Below the pieces are notes generated by a model, which ran no database searches, was not told the origin of the DNA, and saw nothing but the letters and a program-made list of their open reading frames with translations. A stretch of DNA of 64,000 nt from NCBI GenBank assembly GCA_015847255.1, contig JADLZK010002763.1, positions 124,001 through 188,000 of the forward strand, given 5' to 3'. Made by a program: the position numbers and the translations under genes. Shown in pieces: positions 21,981 to 34,530 of the stretch. This DNA is from Hyparrhenia diplandra. Taxonomy: Eukaryota > Streptophyta > Magnoliopsida > Poales > Poaceae. The first letter of the stretch is position 1. Each line of letters starts with the position of its first letter.

Positions 21981-24217
21981 TCAGCCCTGTGGCGCGCCAT
22001 TCTGCTGGTACCTGCTTGGGTCTGAAGGGTTGTACGTGAACTGGCTCGTGTCCAGACCATACTGCATTTTACGTGCAAATACAACTGTTGTCACGAGAGG
22101 AGAACAAAGCACATCATAACCATAACGCTGAAACAATCCATCAAGTAATATACCTTCTCTCGCATCCTTTGGCTCCAGGCATCATTTCTACTTGCACGCT
22201 GATCAAGTGTTGGGACAGGAACACCAGTGGCAGGCACATTTTGGGCATGGATCAATGGCTGCCGCATGGTAGGGCTTCGGCCAATTGCAATAATTTCATC
22301 ATCACTGTCATACTCAGCAGGTTTGTTCATTGCTCTGACAACCAGAGCTAACAGAAAGAGCAATGCCTGTTGCAAATCAGTCACCATTAGTTTTAGTTTT
22401 GGTGACTACCCACATAACCTATACTTGACAGGCAACAGCTAAAGGAAAGACAAAATCCTCTGTAAGGCAATACAGAAGGTGCCAATAGTTTCTGGGCCAG
22501 ACCATTAATTATGATGCTAAGTTTCAGATTACCTATAATTTGTTCATTATCAGCTGATTAAAACGAACATAATAGCAGAATAAATCTGCATTGGACAAAC
22601 ATCTATGCATCTCATGACATAAAGCCGAAGACTCCATACTCTACTAACAGGTTAAACAAAACAGTGTGGGGTGACGAGAAATTAGAAAGGGGGCCAAGGA
22701 TGGGATTTAGAGCCGGAAAGCATTTGCATGAATATTAGGACAACTTATGGAGTAGAAGTTAGAAGCAAATACAGCGGCATTGGAAAAATAAGGATAAGAT
22801 GAGTATCCTTTGAGTTTAGTTAAGATCAAAGGATGTAAGATTAGTCTCGTCTCCTACCTCAAAAACAACAACGCCAAGAGCAACCCATCTTGCAATCTCC
22901 CAGTTTTCCTTCAGAAAGTCATACATAACATCAAAGTTATGTGTCTTGTCCACTGGAATTACCTGCAAAAGAAGTATATGGATAACTACAGCTACTCAAG
23001 GAAAAGATAAGTTACATTAGTAGTTTAGTTCCTTAGTTGCCAAGACAAGCACCAAACAGAATACTCACATCTTTCCAGCTCTGGTCAAAGAATATGAATG
23101 CAGCAGCTCCAGCTTCAGCAAGGATCAACAATATGACCAAGAAAGCATACTTTTTTAGAAGTCAAAGGAAACAAGTATGAATTAATACTGTGATCCTATC
23201 ATTATAAAATGTTAATTAACTTAGGGCTGCAGAAATATTTAGAATCTTGCCTCTGCTACTGCTGTTCTATAAGTTGGCGTTTAGAGTAGTACAGAAATAA
23301 ATTTATTGGTTTAGCATGTTCAGCTACTAATAGTGCATCTGGATTTAATGTTGAGCATAATTCCAAGTACTTTTCAGTGTCGTGTATGACACATGGAATC
23401 TTCTTTAGAGAAGACAACAGAATGATGTATAAGAGGCACATTAAACAGGATACGAAACACAAGCAGCAGGTGTTTCTTGTCCCTGCTCCAATGCACCCAA
23501 ACAGAGACACGAGGAAGACGATAGCACCAACACCAATGAACAAATAAATAAACCTGCAGGGAACAGAGGCGATTCCATGTCAAACACAATCTACCTGGCA
23601 GTAAAAACAAAGAAAGAACAACCTCATAATTTGCCAAACTAAGGAGTCAATGGTTCTAGTTGGAAACTGAACAGTTCTAATCCACATAGAATTTACCCTC
23701 CGACTAACAGGCTCATCAATCTAAAGGTGAGTAACAAAATGCTTCGTCAGACTGAAATTTACAAACCGCGAGTATTGGCTATCATTGCATATTTCACACA
23801 ATTCGCCTCATAACCATCCACTACATGGAAAATTAAAGTAACACTTGTCGTCATCATATTTGTGATTTCGCAGTTCCTCTCAATCCAAAATCCTAAATCA
23901 GTCGTGAGATCATTCACATGGACGAAACCAACATCGATACATCATCAGAAACAGAAAATGTCCATGGGCAAGGAACCATCTCACCATGCTTTTGGTAGGT
24001 CGTCGAGGAAGCTGTCACCGAGAGCGACAGACCCCAACAACGGCCGGCCGGAGACGAGCACCTCGGCCGTCAATCCCCCGCCGTTGCCGTCCTCGGAAAT
24101 CTTCATCCACTCGACGAGCAGGTAGATCCCGTATCCGACCATGGCGAGGCCGGCGACCGTGAGGATGAAGTTGAGCAGCCTGAGCAGGCACTCGAAGAAG
24201 CCCCGGCACGCCGCCAT
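21981..24217 (-). CDS. TOM2A: Tobamovirus multiplication protein 2A-like tetraspanin-family protein (TOM2A), six exons, 270 aa
   Basis: Minus-strand exons are 24217-23985, 23553-23454, 23149-23069, 22962-22858, 22366-22154 and 22061-21981, all with GT..AG introns and matching phases, giving 270 residues and TGA at 21981-21983. Four membrane segments are visible: about residues 13-35 (ILTVAGLAMVGYGIYLLV), 79-99, 112-132 (YAFLVILLILAEAG) and 164-184. The hydrophilic C-terminal tail has EYDSDDE, PVPTLDQR and YGLDTSQFTYNP blocks. These are hallmarks of plant TOM2A/TOM2A homologue proteins, tonoplast-associated tetraspanin-like proteins that bind TOM1 and act as host factors for tobamovirus RNA replication. 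Unlike Arabidopsis TOM2A as I recall it, this protein ends NGAPQG without a C-terminal CaaX prenylation box. The gene faces TOM2B. Sequence at 21391-21980 should contain its 3' UTR. Confidence 0.93.
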
Positions 24218-24957
24218 CTGCCGCCCTCCTCCTCCCCTTCCTCCGCCACCGATCGATCAATCAATCGATCAATATACCAATCTACCACACGAGACCCAAA
24301 AAAACGCTCCGATTCTCAGAGGAATTCCAACTAATCCCGCCCGAATCGCGCCGAATTTCGCGGGCAGGTCCTCGGGAAGGAGGACAGGAGGACGAGGTGA
24401 TTGCCTGGCGATGCTTCTTCGCTTGCTGTTCTTCTTCCGTTTCTAATTCTTTTTTAGGTTTTTGGTCGTGAATGAATAGAATAAAATAAAATCAGTCGGG
24501 TGGATTGGGAAAGGAAGGCGGTGGGAGTTGAGTGGACGCGGGACCCACCAGGTGGCGGGAGGAGAGCCGTCGACTGAGGCGATGGACGGAGCAGATCGGT
24601 TCGGCTGGCGCGTTAGGAATTTGAGTTGGAGGTTTTTTTTTATGGCATCGGCGGCAATTGCTGACGGTGTACGCGGGGACGGTTGCGCTGGCCGGTAGTG
24701 CTCGCCATTATCCCCGTGCGCAGAGGATATGCGCTGGCGGTCGGGTCACAGGAAAGGTCCAAACTGCCCCTCGGGGGTTTGTTTTGAGACAATCAGTCAG
24801 ACGCCTGCGCAGTTCGAGATGGCATTTGTTTTTGGTTTGTTGTTTATGCTTGGCTAGCTAAAAATCGGAGCCAGGACACTTCCAAGTCTAGCCCGAGAGA
24901 GATGAGGGTATATGTTTGGTTCACTTGTCTTAGCCAAGCCTGGCTACTCGAAGCATG
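24218..24957. other. TOM2A 5' flank
   Basis: This stretch holds the presumed 5' UTR (with ATCGATCAATCAATCGATCAAT around 24250) and promoter. No TATA box stands out. No gene of its own is seen. Around 24920-24950 there is a short TTAGCCAAGCCTGGCTA palindrome. Confidence 0.45.
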
Positions 24958-26830
24958 TTTTTTTTTTTTTTTAAAAAAGAACCTTCATTCTAGCCTTCAT
25001 ATCCACACCGTGGATGATTACAACTCAAAGTCACAATATAAAGGGGGCACAGCCCAACAGTTCCGCAAAGCGGTTACAACCAAATGAAAAGAAATCCTCA
25101 TGCGATAACTAAACCAGCAAAGCTCAAACAAGCCAAATAGCCAGCAGACATACTAAACCAGCCATGCTCAGTCTTACTTAACACCCGACAACCAATGCCT
25201 AAACCAAGCCACTCTAATCAAAACATCCATCCACATTCAGATACAAAAACCATGCTCTAGTAGGTACATGGCACCAAACAGAGCCCCAACAAGTAACAGA
25301 CACGACACTAAACAGAGCGCCACCACATCCAAACAACAAGATATTAAGCATCAATCCTCCTTTGGTGTCTCCAGAAGCAAGAGCCAAAGAACTGTAAAGC
25401 AACTCTTTCCATAATTGTACATCCTTCCTTCAACGTTGTTCTCTCTTCCTCTTTAGATAGCAACAACCATTGCCTGATCCAATACGTCCCTATAAAAATA
25501 ACCTGCAAATATGAGTTAGTAACTAAGTTTTGGAATACCGCATCGTTTCTGTTCAACCATAACACCCAACAAAAGGCCGCCATCCCTACTATCATTTGGT
25601 TTCTTAGATTAGGACCAAAACCTCTAATCCAAGCACCAAACATGTGAGTAGTATTCTTTGGTGGTTGAATATTAAACGTGATAAAAAGTGCATTCCAAAC
25701 AAATCTTGCCACACGGCAAGTAAAAAAAAAAAAAAAAAAAACAAATGTTGGATATTTTCATCCAATGCACACAGATTACACTTAGTATCCCCTTTCCATT
25801 TTCTTTTTAGTAAGTTATCTTTTGTTAGGATTACACCTCTTTTTAGATACCAAAGAAAGATCTTAATCTTCAAAGGCATTTTCACTTTCCAGAAAATTTC
25901 TTTGCCTCCGGTTTTTCTCTTTCTTCATCATTTCTCTATACATAGATTGCGTTGAGAAAAACCCATTCTTTTTTTAAATGCCGGACAAACTTATCTTTTT
26001 GTGATTTGTTTAGCTTTACCCAGTAAGACTAAAGCCACTAAGCTAAACCAATCTTTTAGTCTCTCCCCACTAGCCCCCTGTCTAAAAGAAATATTCAGTG
26101 ATGCACTAAGTACACTAGCAACTCGAAACCCCTTTCTTCCTTGCTAACCTGTACATATCTGGGAATTTTCTGCATTAGAAGTTGTTGGTCAACCCATAGG
26201 TCCTCCCAAAACCTCACTTGGCTGTTGAACCTCCCATGCCGCAACACCAACTCTTTCACCTCCATCAAACCAGACCAAAATTGTGAGTCTCTTGGGTGTT
26301 TTTTGACGTGAGTCAAACACTTGCCCTTGATATATTTCCTCCTAAGAACATCCTGCCATAAATCGTCTTCATTCATGAGCTTGAACAACCACTTACTTAG
26401 AAGACACTTGTTCTGCAACTCAAGGTTCAAAATCCCCAAACCCCCCATACTCCTTGGTTTACAAAGAATATCCCACTTTGCTAGCCTGTACTTCTTCTTA
26501 TGTCCGTCACTCTGCCAAAAAAACCTAGATCGGTAATAGTCCAATCTTTTCCTCACCCCTTTAGGGATAACGAAAAAGGACAACATGAACATGGGCAGAC
26601 TTGAAAGGACTGAATTAATCAGCACTAGTCTACCACCTGAGGAGAGAAGCTTCCCTTTCCAACTACTCAACTTTTTTTGGAAGCGTTCTTCTATTGAGTG
26701 CCACTGCTTATTTGAGAGTTTTCTGTAGTGCATCAGAATGCCTAGATACGTGAAGGGGAAATTTCCCTCTACGCATCCAAAGAGCTCTACGTACTCCTTG
26801 ACTTCAATATTATTTTCGGTATGCTTATTT
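24958..26830 (-). mobile_element. 5'-truncated L1-type LINE, second copy
   Basis: The minus strand reads, from about 26820 downward, the C-terminal part of an L1 reverse transcriptase ORF (FPFTYLGI...LSSWKGKLLSSGGRLVLINS and KWDILCKPRSMGGLGILNL), then zf-RVT and a poor RNase H-side region (25344-25885), then a 3' UTR and a T run at 24958-24973 representing poly(A). Truncation lies near 26820. A target duplication could not be identified with confidence. The copy is broken by frameshifts. Confidence 0.82.
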
Positions 26831-27598
26831 GAGATAGAATGCCTCAATGAGGTAACCGTATTGCTTATTTTCGGTACAATGCGTACGAGGAAACGCACCG
26901 CACGGGAGGGAAAAAGGTGACGCGAAACAACCACCAAGCCAGCCCTAGAAAAATAACCGGGGGGGGGTTTTTTTTTTTTTTGAGTCCGGCTAACTCCAAT
27001 ACGGAGGTCCGGTGAAAAGCCTATCGCTGGCCAAGGCCAACCAAACGGCCAAAAGTTGGCCCAAGTTGGCTTTGGCCGGGTTTGGGCCAGAAGCCAAACA
27101 CACTCATAAGCTTTTGTTTTATTTTTAAAAAAAGGAAAAGTCAAAGGATAGACATTATTTTAGTTGGCTAGTTTGGTTGGAGGTCTGGGCTTGTCTGGAT
27201 GTAGAATGATATCGCCTGTCAAGGATCCTACAATGTTGTCATCATCAAGTTTCATCGAATGTGTGAGGTTCTCAGTGCAACTTCACTATCAGATTCAGAA
27301 TCGAGAAAGCGTAAAGGTATTAATATGATTCATGTCAAAAAAGGTATTAATATGATTATAATGTGTTTATGACTTATGTTGATTTTTGGATTAATGTATA
27401 TAAAATAATGTGTATATGTAGATTTTGGATTAATATATATATAAATTTTAAGTTTCATCAACAGTGCCAAGCCTGGCTTTCTTATTAATATGTATATATA
27501 AAATTCAAAGTTTTCATGTGCATCCATGAAATGACCCGAACAACACCTGCTTTCTTCCCCTCCAAATACCACCCCTGCGGACTCAATATGAATAGTTC
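26831..27598. other. Unassigned interval with homopolymer block
   Basis: Contains a G9T13 block at about 26960-26982, repeated TTATTTTCGGTA motifs at 26810 and 26865, and a run of GGCCAA/TTGGCC motifs at 27020-27110 that may be a damaged MITE. No gene recognised. Confidence 0.35.
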
Positions 27599-27601
27599 TT
27601 A

Positions 27602-27837
27602 GAGCATCTCTAAGAGATTAGCTTTGCAAAAGACTCTCCAAATTTGGTAGTTCACCATCCCATCTCATTAGCTCTTTATCTTTGGATAATCTACCTCACT
27701 AGCCATCATTTTATGGAGTTTGTTGTACTCTAGTATTTTTTTTATCTCATCTAATTTATATTAGAGGGTAGCTAAATCAGTAAATTTGAGGCTACTTTTT
27801 TTTTATATATATTTTTGGCCAATCTCTCATAGATCTT
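27602..27837. mobile_element. Tourist/PIF-Harbinger-like MITE (236 bp)
   Basis: The left end GAGCATCTCTAAGAGATTAGC is inverted at the right end (GCCAATCTCTCATAGATCTT), with TTA at 27599-27601 and 27838-27840. The ends belong to the same general GAGCATCT family as the element at 9420. AT-rich and noncoding. Confidence 0.65.
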
Positions 27838-30800
27838 TTAGCGAAAGGCCACCTGGCCGAATAAGAAAAAGGAAACTAACTTTCATACTACGGTTATGAT
27901 TTTCCTTACAAAAAGAAACCGAACATGATTATGTACCACATTGGTTGTGATTTTAATTTTTTTTTCCTTCCATTATGCATGCAAAAAGAACCAAACACAA
28001 GGAAAGTATGTACGATTACAGCTCAGTTATCGGAAGGCCGTGCCTGTAGCGCGCCATCTGTTGCCGGTTTAATTGCCGCGGATCACGTCCACGGTCCACA
28101 AATAAGGACAGTTTTCGCCTTGGCCCGGCACGTTTCCTCCTTCGCCGCGTTTCCTTCGCGCGGACAGATGCCGCAGTCCTCGGCTCCCACGACCCCACTG
28201 TTTTTTCTCCCGCCCGCTGTTACCGAAAAACCGGTCCGTCCCGTTACACGGACCGGCCGGTATAAAAAAAGCCAAATTCAAAATGTAAAATTTGAAAAAA
28301 AAAATCGTTGAAAAAATTCTGTAAAATAGTTCGTGATTTATAGAAGCCAATGGTGTAAAATTTTTTTCAAATTTGAGTTCGTTTGGTATAAAAAAATTTG
28401 AATTGAAGTTTAAAAAAAACGCGCGCGCTGGCCGCCCGTCAAGGCCCATGAGGCCCATTGGCCTCCCCGGCTGCGGATAAAGGTGGGCAAGCGCTGGGGG
28501 TCAAACGCCCCTCGCTTATCCGCCGCGCCGCCGCTGCCGCCGCTTTCCGCCCGCGGCGGAGAAACCGCTCCGGAGAAGCGGTTTCCTCGGCGGCAGAAGC
28601 GGCTTACAGCGCCGCCGCCCGCCGTCCCGTGGATCGGGCGGACTGCTTTCGGTTTATCGGCGGTTTCTCCGTTTCCCGACCGGCAGCGGTTAGCCCGAGG
28701 ACCGAGGTTTTTTTTTTTTTGATTTAGGTATATTGTATATATATATATTGTAGGTATATATTGTATGGATATTATATAGATATATTGTATATATATATTG
28801 TTGGTTTCTATTATATAAATATATATTGTTGGTGACTTTGTGTTGTCCGTATGGTTTATGCAGGTAGACAATGTCCGGGAGACCGAGAGACCCGGTGGGG
28901 AGCACGGTGAAAATCTTGCTCCAGTTGGAAGTGCAACTCATCGTCACACCTAAAAATCCGGCGGTGGTTGCACAAGGTTCAAGCAAAGACTTGGTCTGGC
29001 CGCTGGTCCGAGGTGTTGCATTGCAACCATGTGCCTCCGGATGTGCGTGACTACTTCCTGGGCGAGACCTTGACAAATCAAAGAAGAAGGCTAATGACGT
29101 GGCTCGTGGATGACCGGCACGTGAAAGTGCCGCACAGTGAGGGTAACTATGTCATGGGCGAGGAGGAATATGAGGCTCAGTGCAAAGAAGCGCTTGAGCA
29201 AATCGAGAGTCGAATATGAGTACCAACAGAGGGTGCAGGCAGTGAGGACATTATGAGCGTGGAGGGGGTAGTGGTGGTGCGGTGGCGCTGGTGGTGGACG
29301 TAGCAATCCACTTGAAAGGATGTTCAAAGCCAGCCAGGAGATCAGTTCACGCAGGGAGACTCTCGTAGTGGTGGAGGACTACCAGCGCCCGCGGTGGTAG
29401 CGCGCAGGAATGACCCAACCAAGGATTGATACAGGGGCCTGGGACCAGAAGGGGCAAAAATGCCAAGCAAGCTATTGGTAAAGCTTGGTCAAAGTGGTTC
29501 CATTATGTAGGACAACCTAGGGACGAAAATGCCGACAATCCGTACTTTATCGGTGCCATCCGAGAGACACGTAAGTGGGGTAAGTACCTATACTTGGAGA
29601 TTGATGGTTTCGGTGGTCTCATTATTCTTCCGTGTTCTTATTATTCCCTTATTGTTTCAGGTGAAGGCATCACGTCACCCAATCGGAAGGGAGATCGATG
29701 GCAAGTACCTAGATGAGAATGAGAAAGACTTGAAGGATAAGTACGTCAAGTTTCGTAGGACCGCCCACCTATGGCGTCACTTTGATGTGTGATTCTTGGA
29801 TCGCCCAACTAGAATGAGTGTGATCAACTTCATGATTTATTGCAATGGGATCACATGGTTTCACAAGTCTATTGATGCAACTGGAAAAAGTCAAGATCAT
29901 AAGTACTTGTATGCGGTGTATGTGCACCTCCTAAACATAGTTGTCATGTTGTTCTTTTTAGTTTATATATATGTATATAAATAATAAATGTTGTGCCTTT
30001 TTTCAGAGAGATTCGGCAGTGGTGTTGGAGATTGGCCCCAAAGATATTGTCCATGTGGTGACCGACAACGGCTCCAACTACAAGAAAGCTTGCAACCAAC
30101 CGGGAAGCATGAGTGGGCTCACATTGTTTGGACACCTTGTCTTGCACACACCATCAACTTGATGTTGAAGGATATTGTGGACCGGACCGATCATTCGGGT
30201 ATGATAGCCGCGTGCAAGAAAATTTCAAATTGGTTGCACAACTATTGCGGGTTGAATAATATGATGAGGAAAGCAATTGGTGGTGAGTTGGTCAAGTGGA
30301 ATGCCACTAGATTTGGGACCAACTACATGTTTATGGAGAGTTTTCTTCGAAACGTGAGAAGTTCATGCAAATGGATGGGATCTCCGGAGTTTTTGCAAAG
30401 CAAGTGGGCAAAGTCTGCGAGAAGGTGTATATGCTCATGCAAGATTGTCAAGTATCCAAGTGGTGGGATGGATTGGCCTACACATCGTCAAGACAAAGTG
30501 GAACCAATTTACAAATTCCTTCGTTTAGCCCGATCAAGACAAGCGCCCGAACATGGCTGATGTGGTGTACTAATACCGAGTTGTAAACAGGAGATGGAGT
30601 CATTCTTTGGAAGAAACAAGCGAGACATGGAGCGAATATAAAGCGATTATGGACAAAAGGATTGCCGACGTCTACATCGGGGACGTATGTGGGATCAGGT
30701 ATGATAATGGGTTGTGTTTATTTACAAAAGCTATATATATTTAATACTTACCGTTTGCTTATACGAATTTATGTTGCATTTCTGCTGTATTAAATCCAAG

Positions 30801-31482
30801 TCTCTCATATAATCTGGATCCAACTCGTAAATGTTCGGTAGCCTAAAGGAGACATTTCGAGAATGACGGGATGGAGAGCGCCGTGTGTGCATTGGGGAGG
30901 CCGAGATTTTCCGCCGAAGATTGGTGAGTTTGGCAATGCAATTGGCTCGTAAAATGGCGCTTTGATCCAAGGACATCCCCATGTAAGTATTTTCTACCTC
31001 ATATACTTTGTGGCCCAATAGGTTTCTTATACTAAAACATATAGCTAATATAATGTGGTACCTTTGCAGCCGGTTGGTGGATGATATTTGGTAGAAGTAC
31101 TCCAATGTTGCGCGCCTTTTGCGCGCTTGTTGCACAATGTGTCTCCTCCAAATTGGATCTGAAATGAACTGGAGTACATTTGCCTTGCTGCATACCAAGG
31201 TTCGGAATAGGTTGTCGCGACAAAAAATTGAACAAGCTTGTTTATGTCAACTACAACCTTCGCCTGCGACTTTGCGGATGTTACCCCCACCAAGGAATTA
31301 TGGTGATGATGACTTCATTGACCGGTTCACCTAAGTCTCATTCTATGATCGGAGCAATCCGATTAGGGAATGGATGGATCACGGCCGATCTAACCAGCCA
31401 CCGGTTCTTGATGACGATTACGACGAAGTGGACGTCCCCTCGCCATCAAATATTGTCGTACAATTTATATTTGTATATATAT

Positions 31483-31518
<36 letters not shown>

Positions 31519-33278
31519 GGGTAAATTTTTCCTACACCCTAGGAGTAGTTACACCCTCTCTTAACCTCACGTCAATACACCTGCCGAACCATCCCACATC
31601 TGATTTGCCTATCGGGTTAAAGAAAGTAGCGTTACGGTGTTTAGGGTATTCGGCAGCAGCGGCTTTCAATTTCGATGGCGGCGGCTTTCCATTTTTATTT
31701 CCAGCGCCGCCGTTTGCAGCAGGTGCATCGTCGGGATGCCCGCCGCCAGGAACCTGACAAGTGACTCCGCTCTGGTCTGTGGTTTCCGTCGGCACTGCTG
31801 CGACATCTCCATGCGTGTGTTGGTATGTATTTGGGCTTGATTTATTGGTTCCAATCTAAACGTGTTTTCCTTCATAGGCCCGCCCGGCGTCATCACCGCA
31901 CGGCTGGGAGCCAGGGCGCCGCCGGCGCGCCGCTTGTGGCCAGGGTGGCCGCGCTAGCTGACATGCATCTCCCTGTTCTATCTCTGCCGATCGAGCCAAG
32001 CTGCAATCCAGATCCAGGCAGGCCATCCCTCCGTGCGGCTGTGTATATGTTTCTTTACCTCTGCCTTTCATCAGATCTTCATTCTATTTTTTTTTATCTG
32101 ATTTGATATAATTCACCATCACGCATCGCAGGGCCTCTCTTTCCTTGGTTTCATCGTCAGCGCCGGAAACGAGTTAAAGCCAAGTAACAGCAAGACGCAG
32201 GAGATGAGGATCATACATGGCAGAAATTAGCCAGACTGCAGGACTGATGGAATTCCCTCTCAGCGTTAAGCACAGGCACAAAAAGCGCATCTATATTAAT
32301 TAGATCTACTGATTTTCCTTGTATCGACAATTATTTAACGTACTAGTAGCGTTGCCGGATCGACGGCTTCTTGTCAAAAGAACGTACAGGATATTTGTTT
32401 TTTTTATTTGATAAGAACGTACTGGATTCAGTTTGTATAGATATACCATTTTTAAAAGCATGTACAAATACTACATTTTTAAAAGTATATGTACATATAC
32501 TCTATTCTAAAATGTATGTGTAGATACTCCATTTCCAAAAGTATGTGTCGCTATAGTATACGTACATACTCAGAGCACACTGATTTTTTTATTAAAAGTA
32601 CACAAGTATACACACCTTCCATTGGTACATGGACATACTCTACTAAAAAAAAGTATATGGACATACTCTAATAAAAAGTATGTACAGATACCTGTTGTAT
32701 GTATGAACATATACTTTATACTAAAAAAATGTATAAATACACTCTTGTAAAAAGTATGTGTATGGACAAATACTCCAATGTATATATTCATACGTACTTA
32801 CTCCGACGTATATCTTCATACTTGAAAGTATGCACACATTCTTAGATCTTGTGGTTAGTATGCACTTATACTATCTAAAGCTTTGGCGTCTATACACATA
32901 CCTATGCTTGTTTTTAACCAAAAAAAAAAAACTATGTGTGAGCAATACTTTTGTATGAATACATATCAATCGGCGCAGGAAGTATCTATAAATAATTAAA
33001 AAATATACATACTTTCAAAAGCTACTAGGTACATGCACATACGTATACATGTTAAAATAAAAAGTAACTACGGCCATGCGCCCCATGCAACAAATCCCGT
33101 GACCGTGAATGGCGCATGATTTTTTTAATTATCCCTGAACTAACGCAGGCTCCACATTCCAATAGAAACCCGCTAGCTTCAGCGCCGGCCCATTAACAAG
33201 GTGCCTGTGCGGGACTGGCTCTCCTCGCGTGCATGTACTCTCGGTGGGTGTAGTTACTCCGGGTGTATAAAAAGTGCA

Positions 33279-33280
<2 letters not shown>
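31519..33280. mobile_element. Element inserted in a (TA)n microsatellite
   Basis: Perfect TA runs flank this 1.76-kb segment: about 31474-31518 on the left and 33281-33310 on the right. Its ends are imperfect inverted repeats built around TACACCC...GTAGTTACACCC (left, 31533-31555) and GGGTGTAGTTACTCCGGGTGTA (right, 33246-33267). The interior includes a GC-rich part (31660-32000) and a degenerate minisatellite (32440-33060). Rice 'Micron' elements are known to sit inside (TA)n, but this one is much larger and I cannot place it in that family. It lies in an apparent intron of the hAT transposase. Confidence 0.55.
32440..33060. repeat. Degenerate minisatellite (GTATGTGTA/CATACT units)
   Basis: About twenty irregular units of 25-35 bp repeat the theme AAAAGTATGTG...ACATACTC. 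Related forms are AAAAGTATATGGACATACTC (twice near 32650-32680) and TGTATGTGTAGATACTCC. Some units are near-palindromic (GTATATGTACATATAC at about 32486). No coding content. Confidence 0.7.
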
Positions 33281-33314
<34 letters not shown>

Positions 33315-34530
33315 GTATGTCCACCTCACCTTCTATTATTTGCTTGTGTTGGCAGTGACCATATAGCAACCGAGGATCTACGTCAGGCGACGGGGGATGA
33401 TAACATCAGTGATTGGGCCCGTAGAAATGTGGGTCAAACTCACATGGGGAAGAGGAAGCAGCAAATGCTGCCTAGGAAGGCTCCCTCCAAGCGGCGAGGA
33501 AAAGAAACACCGCTCGGATGACACGACTGACGATGGTGGGAATAACACGACTGACGATGGCTCCTCAGGTGATGACACGACTGACGATGGTGGGAACGAT
33601 AAAGGCGGTGCTGGAGAGTATGGCGGTGGCGGTGGTGGAGGGTATGGCGGTGGCGGTGCTGGTGCGAGTGGTGCTGGTGGGAGCGGTGCTGGTGCGAGTG
33701 GTTATGCAGGTCTTCATTTCACAGGTATCAATTGCACTTCAACCTACATACGCACAATTGTTTCTGTCTATGACCACTAATTATGGTTGATTGCAGGCGA
33801 GACCCAGTTCACACATGCGACTCAAGACCGTGACCATGGCCAACCGGACTCGCAGAGGATGTACGATTCAGCGGCGGACTACGGCACTCCACAGTACTCC
33901 TCATCCTCCTACAGCGAGACCTCGCAGCCTTCTTATACCTATCCCATTCCTGACGTGTCCGCGCAAGAGCCTATGACTAGATGGGTGTACGAATGGGAAG
34001 ACCCGATTTTTACAATCGGGTTGGTTGAAGAATGGGAGACAACAGCAATATGGTCGGGGCTAACTTGGCAAGATTACAAGGCTCGCCTCGCTTCAGCCGG
34101 CCAGGTATCTCTATTATGTCTACGCCCGAGTATGAGGAGTCGTGCCGATATGGGGTGTTCCCGTATATGCTACGCCGTTGATTATTTGTATGCCACCACA
34201 TTTTGTTACCGTATTGACTTATGCTATTTATTTCCGCATTGTGTGCCACTTTTTACATCAAAATGTCCAAAGCAACTACCAAAAATTCCTTCAAAATTTT
34301 TTTTTAAAAAACAAAACTTCCTGGCGGTTTGGAATTTATACCGCTCAAACCGGCGGTATAAATTCCAAAACCGCCCGGTTTACCGAATTTATACCGAACG
34401 CCGGGCGCCGTTTGAATTCAGCTGAATTCAAACTTCAAACCGACCGTAACCGTCGGGTTTACGGTAATCGACGATTTTACCGAATCCGAGGCCGGCGGTT
34501 ACCGGAACCGGTCGGTAAAAAAAACCGCGC

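Larger units (their letters stand above)
28872..34150 (+). pseudogene. hAT transposase (BED finger, DUF659, hAT dimerisation), decayed
   Basis: In order on the plus strand: a BED-type zinc finger remnant at about 28950-29060 (GGGCTRFKQ, LHCNHVPPDVRDYF, split over frames), a linker (29426-29590), the DUF659 core at 29690-30200 (MSVINFMIYCNG, SIDATGK, then DIVHVVTDNGSNYKKAC and PCLAHTINLMLKDI), a middle region (30190-30690), the hAT C-terminal dimerisation domain at 31119-31330 (NWSTFALLHTKVRNRLS) and, beyond a (TA)n-flanked insertion, a Gly/Asp/Ser-rich tail (33357-34150). A one-base slip at about 29790 breaks the conserved Asp-Ser-Trp region before MSVINF. Several introns are likely, including one holding the nested element. 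Confidence 0.82.
28210..34530 (+). mobile_element. Ac-like hAT DNA transposon, decayed, with nested insertion
   Basis: The plus strand carries a full set of hAT transposase parts (see the coding entry). Flanking subterminal DNA is rich in ACCGGT/CGGTAT motifs on both sides: TTACCGAAAAACCGGTCCG near 28222, and the inverse of TTACCGACCGGTTCCGG near 34500. Such AT/CG-mixed ends are seen in grass hAT elements. Exact termini and the 8-bp duplication were not resolved, so both edges are approximate. Confidence 0.7.

Noticed and set aside
32440..33060. CRISPR-like repeat array
   Set aside because: Units are irregular without fixed spacers and this is a plant nuclear transposon minisatellite.
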